Origin: Folioceros fuciformis
Lineage: Eukaryota; Anthocerotophyta; Anthocerotopsida; Anthocerotales
Direction of reading: 5' to 3'
DNA: 23,480 nt
Assembly (NCBI GenBank): GCA_049999805.1
Contig: JBNGIO010006223.1
Location: 1-23,480 of the forward strand
A program made the translations under genes and the position numbers. This document shows positions 11,801 to 21,997 of the stretch, one piece after another (positions within the stretch are counted from its first letter, which is position 1; every line of letters begins with the position of its first letter). The notes beneath the pieces were generated by a model. It was not told the DNA's origin and did no database searches. It saw nothing but the letters and a program-made list of their open reading frames with translations.

Positions 11801-14800
11801 CCACACAAAAGTGGGAAAAATGAAGAAAGTGATACTTTTGATCGCTATAATTATATTACCAGGGATGTGGTGCACCTTGTGAATCAGAAAAGTAAATGTG
11901 GGCTGGCAATAGTGGATGGCATGCCAATGATTGTTAAAAAGCCTGGGAATCCCTTCAAGATAAAGATAATTTCTCTTATGAAGGAGACTGGACGTGCAGG
12001 AACTAGCTCTGACAGGGACATAGAAGTGTCACAGGAGAAAAGGCGTGAAGAGGCAGCCACTGGTGTTATTGCTATCCCACAGGTCACACTAGAATTCGAA
12101 AATATCAATATCACATTACTGCATGAAGCAGGTGGTGGGATGCATCTTCTGCCTTTGGTCCGTGTGCGCCTGGAAAACATCCATGCACTAGCACAGGTGG
12201 GATCAAAGAAGACCAGAGTCATCAGCTGGTGCAACTTTCTTTTTGATTACTTCGAAGCTCAGAACAGCCAGTGGTAAATTAAACCTTGTACTTGCTACGT
12301 TTCGCTAGATTTTGATTTTGAGTGTGTGGGGCCTGTTTCTCCTTGCTTGTTCTTAGTCCTTTATTACACATCGTTAGCCACAATCGACGTAACCCGTCGT
12401 TAGCCACAATCGTTAGCCAAGATGTATATTTGCAAATAATTTTTCTCTTCCTGCATCGGCAGGGTCAGCATAACAAACCCGGTGGTTGCTAGCTGCTTTT
12501 ATCGGAAACGGGTAGGTCGAAATGGCTTGACCGTTACGGGATTCGAGAAGATACCACTCTCTATCTTCTGCTGCTTGAAAAAGGCACTTTCGCTCTCCTC
12601 AGAATTCTTTAGTTTTGGAACCTTTTTCTTGTTATTGTGTTTTAAGTGCACATCTTTGGCTGTCACTGCAGGTTGATATCACGGTCAGTGAGCAGGCACT
12701 GGATACTTGCTTGTTTTTGATAGGAGTCCTTGACCTCGCCGGACCGTTTACAATACACCATTCGCCACTGTCCGCAAACCAGTGCAAGGTGCTTGTTGAA
12801 CTTCAGATCAGCTGCTTAAAAACTCCTTTAAAAGCAAGTCTTGCTTGAATGGCTGAGTTCCAACTAACAGGAAGTCATTTTCAGGTTGCCAACCAATTAG
12901 GTGTAGACGTTCTCTGTAGGTTTGAGGAGTCGAAGGCAAAAATAAGAGCTTGGGGCAGTGGGACTTTCTTTATAAGGTCAGGTGAAATCCTTGATCAATT
13001 TAACTACTGAAGAACTAGGCATTGACCTATAACATGGAACTTTTGGACTCCTGAACAGGCACACGTTGTCCCGGCGGGACCTAAGCTCAGCTACAACCAC
13101 CTCTATGGTTGACTTGTACCTTGAAAAGTTAGGTGCAGCGGTATCTACTCCTATACGAGTACCTCTAGAAAGGCCTGGAGTCATGGCACTGAGGACCCGT
13201 CTTAAAGTAGGAGAAGGTAATGTCTTACATTTCTCCCCCACTGTGTCGCTGCAAAGGCTTTCACGGTTGAGCATATTAGAAGGTTGCTCTGTTAGCAGAA
13301 CAGGTGTCGACGCCCTCTCTGCTGACTACCTCTCTGTCTCTGTGATAATTGGCATTTTTGTTGAGAACTCGTACCCAAGACTGGCTCTGAGTAGTGAGTG
13401 TCTTTCATTTCATTTCCTTTTGGCAGGTAGAAAAGCACCAGGCCCAATCATCGTGGTGGATGTAACTAGACAGAGCGAGGTGAGTTAATACTGAGTTTGT
13501 GAGGACTAATGCTCCAATTTTGGAAAGGTCCCTCACTGATTATGTCTTGTTTCGTTTTGCAGGAAGGTGTTGTTTTGACCGTATCATCCATGATCCGGAT
13601 ACGCAATGCAAGTGGTTGTTCATTGGAACTTCGATGTAGAAGACCAAATCAAGTGGAAGGAGGTGCAGTGGTCACACTCGAAGATGGTGATGTGATAGAT
13701 GACGCCACAGGGTCTTTTGATGCCCTAACAATGCAAGGAGAGTATCGGAAAGCTCTGTCTTCATTCACTGTGGGTAACGTCTTTGCACCATCTTGCAACT
13801 CGACTGTAAGCTGCTACATTTTTGGGAAAGTTTTACATACATTTTTGTGGAATACGCAGGAAACTTTGTACTCTCTATTCGACCAGCTTCTGTCCATTTT
13901 GTTGCGTCCGAGGACACTAGTTGCACAGAAAAAAGTTTTTCTTATGATTGGTCAGATGACGTCAAGGGTGCCAAGGCTGAAAGGGTGTCCGGGTTGTTTG
14001 AAAAGCTGCATTACAACTTGAGGAAGTCTATGAAGGGGCTGAACTTTGAATCTTCTTTGGAGTCCTCGTTTGCTACAGTAATCTGTCCAAGTACGGCGAG
14101 TGCAGCAGGATCTGACCACTTGAATCGAGATTTACATTTCCTGGTTCGCAGGACTCTGAGGCAAATACCACTCGCTTTATCAGACGTGGCCAAAACACAG
14201 CACCAAAAGAAAGCTGTTTGGCATGAACAGCAAGAGCTGGTTCTGCTGCCAACATTTAGGCTACATAATTATCTTACAAGTGATATACGGGTGACGTTGT
14301 TTTCGTCCCGACCAGGTACAATGGAACACGGAATATATTTAAGTGTCTTCTTTCTGTTCACTGTTCTTCTTATTGTTCAAATTAGTTCTGACAGTAAGAG
14401 ACAGCAGGAAAAGGGAAAACAGACAGCAGTGGCTCACCCATGGAGCGGTCTGTTGTGAGCGGAGGCTCAGCATGTATGTATGCAGCTCTCGAAAACCTTG
14501 TCCTCATTGTCAAACAAATTGATCTGGGAATATGGAGCAAGCCAGTATCTGTGAATCTGGAAAGCAGTGGTTCTAAGGAGCTATTTAGAAACAGCAGTGC
14601 AGGTGACATAAGGGAGTTAGAGATGGAGGTCGATTTTGCAGATGGCTTCCATGTCGCAAACCTGAAGATTCTTCGAGGAAGTGATGGTGTAATAGAGGTA
14701 TGTTTCTTTCAACAACGCCTTTATAGTCTCAGCACGTGCGCCACTGTGTACAATCGCTTACTTCCCAGAGTCTTTTGTATGTTTCTCTCTGCCGCATGTT

Positions 14801-17800
14801 AGGTTTTTGTCCTTACCAGATATGCTCTTCAAAATCAAAGTGATGTGTCGCTTTGCTATAGTGCACCCACGAAGAAGTTATCACAGTGGTAAATCAGTTG
14901 AAATTACCGTGGTGTTCTTATCAGCATTTTGTCGTGGATGAGGTTGATTACTTTATGCACCGTTTATCTTGATTGAAGGGGCTTGCGCAAGTTGAAGGAC
15001 CAGAGAATGGAGTGGCCTTCAGAAAATGAGATTTTGAAGTTGGCACCTCGAACCCGTGTATCTTGGCTCAACAGGTATAAATAAACTGTGTTTGCAGGAA
15101 CTTGAAGAGTGGTGCTCGTACTTGATGGAGGAGGTTGAAGAATTTCATCTATAAAGTGATGTCAGGTTCATTACCTTGGTATTGTTACTAACTCGAAGCC
15201 TGTTTGGATGTTCATCTGGGATCCAGATCAAACAGAGTGCTCATCAGGAGGCAAGAACCAAATGCTGACACAGCAGTCCTTGATTTGGAGTCTCTATCTG
15301 GTGCCATGGAAATTAGTCTGGGAGTTCAGAAGTCTGACACCTGTGAAGAGCTTGTCCAGCTTGGTGTCAAGCTGCAGATGCCATCATCAGCTGCTGTGGA
15401 TCCTACTAACGTAGTACAGTTTGTGCCACGATATGAGATAGTTAATGAGTCTGCGAAGGAAATATGTGTTTGTCAAGATGGCTTCCAGGTCAGCAAACTT
15501 GAACTTTGAGCTTTTTGATGGCCTGTTTGAAGTCCAAGTGATCAGCTCTCTGATTCAGGGATGTCAATTGATTGATCGAGTGTGATTACCATGAGCAATG
15601 GTGTGCAGGATGAAAGTTCTGCCATCCTGGTTCTGGATCCGGGAGAACGAACAGCTTTGCATGCACAAGTTCTACCAAATGACAGAGGAAGGTCCCATAC
15701 AAGGGAAGGGAAAGACAGTGGAAATGACTTGCTTTTGTCTGTACGATTCCGGCCACGGGAAAGTTGCTGGGACTGGTCTGGGCCCGTTTGCTCCTCGTCA
15801 CTGGGAACTTTCTGGCTGAAGATTAGAAGCCGAAGTGAGGAGTTGCGTAGCACTGAAAATGGGTCGTCTGTTAGGCAAAAGACAGAGACAGGATTCTGGT
15901 TTGCTGTAGCGGACTGTCAGGAAGAGTCAGCCTCATTGGTGATGCGGTTCCGTGCGCAATCTGCAGCTGCTGCACCTTATCGAGTTGAGAATGCGCTGCA
16001 CTCAGACTCCATGTCATACCACCAAAAGGTTTGTGAAAGGAATCGCAAGCCTTTTTTGAGTGGCCTATCAGAAATGTAGAACAGCACGATGTATTGTGCA
16101 CAGTAGAGTTAAGAATCGTCAGCTTTCCTTTTCAGATGGTCACGCTTATGTCACGTGGCAATGCAGGGCCTGAACGCCTCAGACACACTTAGACCAGGAG
16201 CATCAGCCCCATATGCGTGGGATGATCTAAGCCTACCACGGAAACTCGTGGTGACTGTTACAGGTGCACTTGAGTACTTGTTCATGCTAGGAACTGACGG
16301 GTTTGGTAGAGCCCCGAGCATTGATTAATCTGGCATTTTACACGGGGTGGCTGACTTTTGTCTATTGGAGTTCCTGCAGGTGCACAGCTCTCCCACGAAG
16401 TCAACCTGGACAAAGTAAGACCTTGGAAGCTCTTCCGGGCTTCAAAGCAAAGGAGGCAGTTCACCCTGCAGCTTCCATTTCAACAACAACTTCAAAGTAT
16501 CCTGGATGATGGTGATGGTGATGATGATGATTATGGGAACTCCAGCGCATCGGGAGCATTTGATGTGGGCTATGAAGTCTATGCAGAGGGCACAACTCGT
16601 GTTCTTCGAATCAGCGAGCAAGTTGATACGTCTGAGACTCAATGGGATCTGAAAAAGTCCATTCCTCGGACAGAATTGCAGCTAAAAGTACCCTTACTTG
16701 CATTGATTTTGGTCGAGGCTGAAAAACAGGTGCAGATTCTATTCGAAGCTGAGAACGTTTGGGGAAGTTTTGGAGCTTCTTTACGACCTACGTCAACGAA
16801 TTTATTTGCTTTCAATAGTTGTACTTTCCTCTGGTTCAGTGCTTGATGTTTTCTTCTATCACCTGTTGTACCCAGGTGTCATACGAGATTGAGAAAGCTG
16901 CCATACCATTACCCATAATATCCCCTCGGATGACGGGCGTGGTACTCCAAGCGGGTGTCACTTCTCACAGCACAGTCTGCCAGCTTAAGGCTCAGGTGAG
17001 CAGTTGCGATCAGTCCTTGTGTTTGTTTGCTTAGATTGTGGAACCTTGTCAACAGTGTAGGCTTTGCCTCCGTATCCACATATGTTGATCGAGAGTCAGC
17101 TCACTGGGTTTCAATGTCAGGAGATGGCTCATTTGAGCGTTGAACTTGCTGCAGCGATTAGATGTGGACGTGAAATGGCAGGGAGCCCCTTTTGCTGCAA
17201 TGTTACGGGTCCATGGTCAAGACCGCTTCACCAAGGACTGTGTGTTACATTTTGCAGCAGTTGTGTCCAACAAAGTATACCATCCAATGCATGTCAGATA
17301 TGCATCTCTTCTGCTCCAGGTCCGTTTGTGGGATCACTCAGCGTTTTGCAAAAGCAATATTTGAGTGTGGCAGCCTTGTGTCAGTGCTTGGTGTACTCGC
17401 AGGTTTCATAGTACTGTGTTTTGTGCAGGCGATGGACCTGAATCTGGATGAAGAAACATTGATGAAGCTTGCACCCTTTTACAGAAGCTCACTTGCTGAC
17501 TCAACTGCCCCCAGTCGTCAATTCTATTTTGATCGACTGGAGATCCATCCAATTAAGGTTTGTGCGATAGCTGTCATAACCTCGATTCGGGTTTTCCTGT
17601 GAAATCTGGCTCTAAAATTCCTGGATCTACAGATTGTTGGAAGCTTCATTCCTGGCAACCCACGGGCTGACTACACGTCAGCACAAGAAACTCTTCGAGC
17701 ACTCTTGCATTCCGTGATCAAGGCAAGGGCAGTCATGCATTCATCTTCAACTAAATGGATTAGGGACATGAAGAGGGTCTTTTGATTCGTGCTTGTTCAA

Positions 17801-19769
17801 ATCGCAGATACCATCAGTCCGAGGCAGGACTGTGGAATTAAATGGTGTCCTTCTGTCACACGCTCTACTGACTTACAAACAGCTGGCCCTGAAATGTGCG
17901 CAGCACTACTCCTGGTACGACAGGATGCTAAGTGCCCTGATCTGCAATTTTTTGGCCTCGCAATACTGGAGAAACTTCAGGGCTGGCATCTTATCACCGT
18001 TGATGACCACTTTTGCAGGTATGCCATGAGAGGAATATACATGGCGCGGGGAAGTGAGCTCTTACCACCCGCGTTTGCATCTCTGTTTGATGACACAGCT
18101 GCGGCATCTCTTGACGTGTTCTTCGACCCATCAAGCGGTTATATTGACTTTCAAGGCCTGACATTAGGTGTAGAGCTTACCCTTCAAGTTCTGTCTTTTG
18201 TTGTCGTTTTGGTATGAGGTCACCATCTTGATATGCATGAGGAATGTCATTGGATATGTCGCAACGAGCTGACTGCATCCCTGCTGGCTGGCGGATGTAG
18301 GCATGTTCAGCCTGCTTAGTAAAGGTATGTTAAGGCAAGGGCAAGGTGGAACTCGACGGTATTTGGGTGATCTAGAGAAGACGGTGAGAGTCTAATGCTG
18401 TCGTCTTGAAATAAGGCTATCTCCATTTTGACCCACTAAAGGGCTTGCGGAATCTATGTTGTTCATGGAGCTTATCTGGTGGGTTTCATTGGTTGCAGAT
18501 GAAGTCCGCTGGTTCCAATCTTGTCTTTGCTGTGGTTACTGAAGTTTCAGATAATGTTTTGAAAGGTGCTGAGGCTAATGGTCTGGATGGCATGGTAAGA
18601 CGCCCTGACCACGCAAGTATTTCTTCGTAGAAATCTGTATTAAGCATCGTTCCATGTTCTGGATCAAGGAGTCGCAGTGTCTTATATTAACACTCGACAT
18701 AATTTGAGAACCCGTGTATAGCAAGAAGTCTCAAGTGTGGTGTCAATGATCAGGTGACCGGTTTCCGAAGAGGAATTCTGAACGTTGCCATGGAGCCATC
18801 CCTTCTACGCAGTGCAGTTGTGAAAGGTGGCTCGACCAGACAAATCAAACTGGACCGCAGTGTTGGGATGGATGAGGTAGTGCAATCATGCCAGCTTTTC
18901 AACTTAGACGACAGTCCGCCTCGTTTCTGTTTTGCGGTTTTATGGATTGATGTACCATGTTGTTGTAGGTTTATGTCGAAGGATACCTTCAGGGAATGCT
19001 TGACGTCAGATTCAAACAAGACTATTTAAGGGTGAAAGTCGTTGATGATCAGGTAACATCTTGTTGTCTAGAGAGGTGGGATCGTGTTCCATGGGCGCAG
19101 TTCCTTTGCAAAAATGATAGTGTGGAAATCGCCTTATGTGTAGGTGACCTTGAAGAATCTTCCACCCAACAGCTCTCTAATAGAGGAGGTCATGGAGACT
19201 GTGAAAAGCTTTCTCATTGGAGAGGGACTTCTCTCCGAGGGGTCGCACGTGGCCGGCTTTCGGTCGATGAGGCGCTTACAAGGAGGAAATGTGATGTCCT
19301 TTTCCAGCTTTGTAAATGCTGTCGCTGTGCTGTACCAAATTGGCCCAGGAGCTTTTGCTTTTTCTCACAGAAGATTGGAATGCAGGAGAGGCGGCTTGGT
19401 CCAGCAGTTTTTGCTCTTACAGAGCAGCTTCTTGTCATTATAGCTGTCCGCATGCTGAGAAATCAGGCGAAAAAAGCAATCAACAAGCTTGCAGGCGAGC
19501 CGAAAGCCGATTCTAGGAAGGAAGAAGGTACAACATCGGGTGTGGCCAAACGTGAGGAGGCTCGTGAAGCTTCTTCGTCGGAGTCACCACGTGAAGAGGA
19601 TATTGACGAGTCGATACAAGGGCAGGTTGGACGCAACATTCCGAAGGCCATGTCCAAGTTTGTGCTGTCGAGTGCTGTAGCGTACGTAGATGGTCGGGTG
19701 TGCAGGCATATCCCCAATGCTTTCCTTCGGAGAATTGTGAGTGCCTTCCTGCTCAGTTTCATTGAGTAG
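5429..19769 (+). CDS. VPS13-like bridge-like lipid-transfer protein (chorein / SHR-BD / VPS13_C), 36 exons
   Basis: VPS13-type proteins form long hydrophobic troughs that move lipids between membranes at contact sites. I joined 36 exons with matching phases: 5429-5721, 5803-5890, 5979-8686, 8788-8902, 9007-9900, 9998-10376, 10469-10956, 11032-11188, 11315-11448, 11636-12273, 12463-12511, 12672-12788, 12885-12976, 13059-13216, 13427-13479, 13563-13773, 13860-14315, 14405-14697, 14803-14888, 14979-15074, 15227-15488, 15609-16028, 16167-16263, 16380-16729, 16876-16995, 17155-17319, 17429-17557, 17633-17722, 17808-17914, 18019-18167, 18301-18383, 18499-18594, 18754-18876, 18969-19052, 19144-19290, 19371-19769. 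This gives 3441 residues. In order: divergent chorein-like N-terminus (1 to about 110), predicted coiled coil (about 418-473), mid-region with GAIVAIKDD (about 1708), SHR-BD region (PRYEIVNES, about 2568) and VPS13_C (about 3017-3370). The overall pattern best fits the plant At3g50380 class. Weakest junctions: the acceptor near 14404 and the last intron (19291-19370). Two introns are GC-AG. Start could instead be 5333. Confidence 0.88.
9901..9997 (+). other. GC-AG intron (intron 5 of the VPS13-like gene)
   Basis: No GT donor exists near the end of this exon, yet the frame ends in a stop at 9949-9951. A donor AAG|GCAAGG at 9900/9901 joins in phase 0 to the acceptor CTGACAG at 9997. Removing 97 bases restores an open frame across exon 6. 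AG|GCAAG is the strong-consensus form expected of GC-AG introns. Confidence 0.7.
13217..13426 (+). other. stop-free 210-base intron (intron 14), retainable in frame
   Basis: Donor GAAG|GTAATG and acceptor TTTTGGCAG are good. Splicing joins KVGEG to RKAPGPIIVVDV, as the family alignment I recall would expect. But the intron is exactly 70 codons long and has no stop in the reading frame, so an unspliced transcript would encode the same protein with a 70-residue insert. Confidence 0.7.
15227..16729 (+). other. SHR-BD (DUF1162) region, exons 21-24
   Basis: Exons 21-24 encode VPRYEIVNESAKEICV, then a Gln-Asp junction, FRAQSAAAAPYRVEN, APYAWDDLSLPRKLVV and VNLDKVRPWKLF. These match in order the SHR-binding domain of VPS13 proteins (PRY.IVNE, PYR.EN, YAWDDP..P..L, LD..R.W). 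The domain binds adaptors in known members. An Asp-rich insert (about 16505-16540) follows it. Confidence 0.8.
17633..19370 (+). other. VPS13_C region, exons 28-35
   Basis: The exons encode GSFIPGNPRADYTSAQETLR, IPSVRGRTVELNGVLLSHA, AQHYSWYAMRGIYMARGSEL, PAFASLFDDTAAASLDVFFD, GGTRRYLGDLEKT, AGSNLVFAVVTEVSDNVLKG, GFRRGILNVAMEPSLL and YVEGYLQGMLDVRF. The order and wording follow the conserved C-terminal block of plant VPS13-like proteins. In known VPS13 proteins this block helps target lipid droplets and mitochondria. This is the strongest evidence for the family call. Confidence 0.85.
17723..17807 (+). other. GC-AG intron (intron 28 of the VPS13-like gene)
   Basis: Exon 28 ends HSVIK and is followed by AAG|GCAAGG, with no usable GT donor at the end of the conserved block. 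The acceptor ATCGCAG at 17807 joins in phase 0 to IPSVRGRTVELNG. The donor hexamer is the same as that of intron 5. Confidence 0.8.
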
Positions 19770-19796
19770 ATATTGTGTATTTATTTTCACCTTTCA

Positions 19797-19802
19797 AATA
19801 AA
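19797..19802 (+). terminator. AATAAA polyadenylation signal of the VPS13-like gene
   Basis: A canonical AATAAA lies 28 bases after the TAG stop at 19767-19769 and follows a T-rich stretch. The expected cleavage site would fall at about 19810-19830, which overlaps the 5' side of the next gene. Confidence 0.6.
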
Positions 19803-19816
19803 GTCTCGTAAACGAG

Positions 19817-19880
19817 GCCGTGTGTAGACGAGGCTACCGTGAGCCATGGCCGTGTGTCGATGACGCTACCGTGAGCCATG
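19817..19880. repeat. 32-base tandem duplication ending at the phosphatase start codon
   Basis: Two adjacent 32-base units, 19817-19848 and 19849-19880, differ at three positions and share GCCGTGTGT, GCTACCGTGAGCCATG. Each unit ends in ATG with context GAGCCATGGCC. The second ATG (19878) is the likely start of the phosphatase; the first opens a five-codon frame. Confidence 0.9.
19846..19863 (+). promoter_or_regulatory. five-codon upstream ORF before the phosphatase
   Basis: ATG at 19846 is followed by four codons and TGA at 19861-19863 (MAVCR). Its initiation context GAGCCATGGCC equals that of the main start 32 bases later. If the mRNA begins upstream of it, it could lower or tune translation. 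The 5' end of the transcript is unknown. Confidence 0.4.
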
Positions 19881-20672
19881 GCCTGCATACCTTATCAGAT
19901 TCCGAGGTCAAGGGTGGGGGCAAACCAGCTATCGCGCTTACCCAAGCTGCATGCCTCCCCTCCCCTGCAGCTGCGGCGGAGATCGCTGGCTCGGGGTTTG
20001 ATCCCAATGGCAGCGCAGAATGTGGAGAAGGAGCAAGCGGAGCGGGCCACTGGAGTTCTCTTCGTATGCCTCGGAAACATCTGCCGAAGTCCAGCTGCCG
20101 AAGCGATCTTCCGGCGGTGTGTGGAGAAGAGAGGCCTGGAATCTAGCTTCACGATAGATTCTGCGGGTACGATAGGCTATCACGAGGGCAATCCAGCAGA
20201 TTCCAGGATGAGGGAGGCTGCCAAGAGGCGAGCCTTGAACATCACGTCCATCTCGCGGCGCATCCGCCCAAGAGACTTTGAACAGTTTGAGCACATATTG
20301 GCCATGGACAAGAGCAACAAAGCTGACATCCTTAAGGCGTATCAAGCCTGGAGTAAGCAGGGCGCATTGGCACCCATACCCGATGACAAGGTCAGGCTTA
20401 TGTGTGACTTCTGTAACAAGCACACGCTCGACGAAGTCCCAGACCCCTACTACGGCGGCCCTGCAGGGTTCGAGAAGGTGAGCAGGTGCAAGGTGCAGTC
20501 GCAGTTGCAGTTGCAGATGCAGAAGTAAGTTGTGTTTGCCGTGCACGCCGATTTTCTGACCTCCCAACTGCGACCGGTATTGTGTCAGGTATTGGACTTG
20601 CTTGAGGATGCTTGCGAAGGCTTCCTGGACTCGGTCGTGGGGCATCGAGACAATAGCTCCGTTGCTAGCTAG
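19878..20672 (+). CDS. low-molecular-weight protein tyrosine phosphatase, possibly organelle-targeted
   Basis: Two exons, 19878-20477 and 20589-20672, join in phase 0 across a GT-AG intron of 111 bases, giving 227 residues. From the second Met (20007) the protein is 184 residues, the core size of the family. The signature C(X)5R-S is VCLGNICRSPAAE, with Cys21 and Arg27 counted from the second Met. The general-acid motif DPYY is at Asp146. Both are intact, so the cysteine-phosphatase mechanism should work. The 43 residues before the second Met contain no Asp or Glu and are rich in Arg, Ser, Leu and Pro, as in plastid or mitochondrial targeting peptides; the Arabidopsis homologue At3g44620 is also reported as plastid-linked. 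I chose the first ATG for its GAGCCATGGC context. The natural substrate cannot be inferred. Confidence 0.92.
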
Positions 20673-21997
20673 CCAAACGTCCCACACATTTTCGTGCATG
20701 TCCTAATTTGACAACCATTTTAGCATCGTCTCGATTCGAGTTTTCACCCAAGTTTTGTGCACTCTATCAGTTCTTTTTCAGTCCTAGTCTAATTCACGAA
20801 TCGTAGTTGTCTTGGGTGCCAGTCATGGTTTCCTCCCTTCATCATTGAAAAGGAGGTCAAATCCAGCGTCGTCTCCATCCACAGAAATGAACATGGAAGC
20901 ACCCGCCTAGTGGTGAAAAGGTGAGCATTGGGGGAAGGAGGTGGTACAAGCGAAACGTGCTCGCGGGACAGAGAGGTTGGATGGGGAGAACTTCATAAAA
21001 TAGTAAAAATTAACCTTAGGCTTCAAAGCAGCCACTTGCTTTTACTTGGCACGACTTGACTCACTCCTGGATAGTATTTGCTACTTTCTTTATTCCTGCA
21101 AGAGATCATAATAATAACCCTAAAATTTTATTTCAACAAGAGTTCCCAAGAAGAACGTCAAGCACTACTTAATAAGATTTCAAGACTGAAAAATAATATT
21201 TCTTAACGAGATAGAAAAAAATCTTCCTTCTACTAAGCTTGAGCTTGAGGTAGGGCTATGCAAATGCTTTTGACTGGACAATACTGATAATTCTAGGACG
21301 ATAAAGCTTTAAGCAAGAAGTAATTCCTCAACAGACGAAGTTACCAATTTAAATTGAGGTCAATTATTTTTTCTACACCCTTTTTCATACTTATCTTGTG
21401 AATCACGTTACTCGCAATATTTATGCAGGTTCCCAAACAATGTATGCGGGGGGAAGATGCTGTCACCGGCGTGCGGTTATGGTATCCCGGGGCCTGTGTC
21501 TACCCCATACCATATCATACCCATCAATCAAACTCTACCCGGCACACTGTCAATCGAGTCCTCCCTGGGACTGCGCCACGTTTTAGCTTCCCTCTTCACA
21601 TTACCGTGCGAAGGACAGTAGACTATACTACATTCCTCGTCTATGTGTTCAGCTACCTGTCCATTTCCGGTAAGATACGAGGTCTTTCAGAACTCCCGTC
21701 ACTGGAGCAATCCTTGAGTATGGCTCGTGTGTGTGACCTACGGGGACGCTACACCTACCATGTTAGGGGTACGTGCCCTAGGGTCAAAAGAAAAATGCCG
21801 ACCGACGGAGAGCAGGTCACTCTATTCAGGTGCACGCTCGGCAAAGCGAAGGGGCTGTGGAGTACCAGGGCAGGGCAGAAGTTGCTGGGTTGCCTCCCAG
21901 CCACCGGCCGGCAAGTTGTTGCCTCCAGCAGCCCTTCCCTCTCCAAGGAAGGAATCGAAAAAATCATAAGGGCCAGAGATAAGCCCCGCCCCCATTG
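20673..21997. other. convergent intergenic region, no supported gene
   Basis: This lies between two convergent genes and should hold both 3' UTRs. About 20990-21420 is AT-rich with no meaningful ORF. From 21423 a plus-strand frame stays open to 22262, but its composition is unlike the neighbouring proteins and it runs into the antisense of the exonuclease. I see no RNA gene or transposon ends. A modest inverted repeat (ATGGTAT at 21479 against ATACCAT at 21507) is present. Confidence 0.5.

Noticed and set aside
15075-15097. A 23-base intron ending at TTTGCAG
   Set aside because: Too short to splice, and the following frame hits a stop at once. The acceptor at 15226 after a TACTAAC branch-point match restores the frame.
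21479-21513. Inverted repeat that could form a hairpin
   Set aside because: Seven-base arms plus a short GC match are common by chance. No other signs of a transposon end or small RNA.
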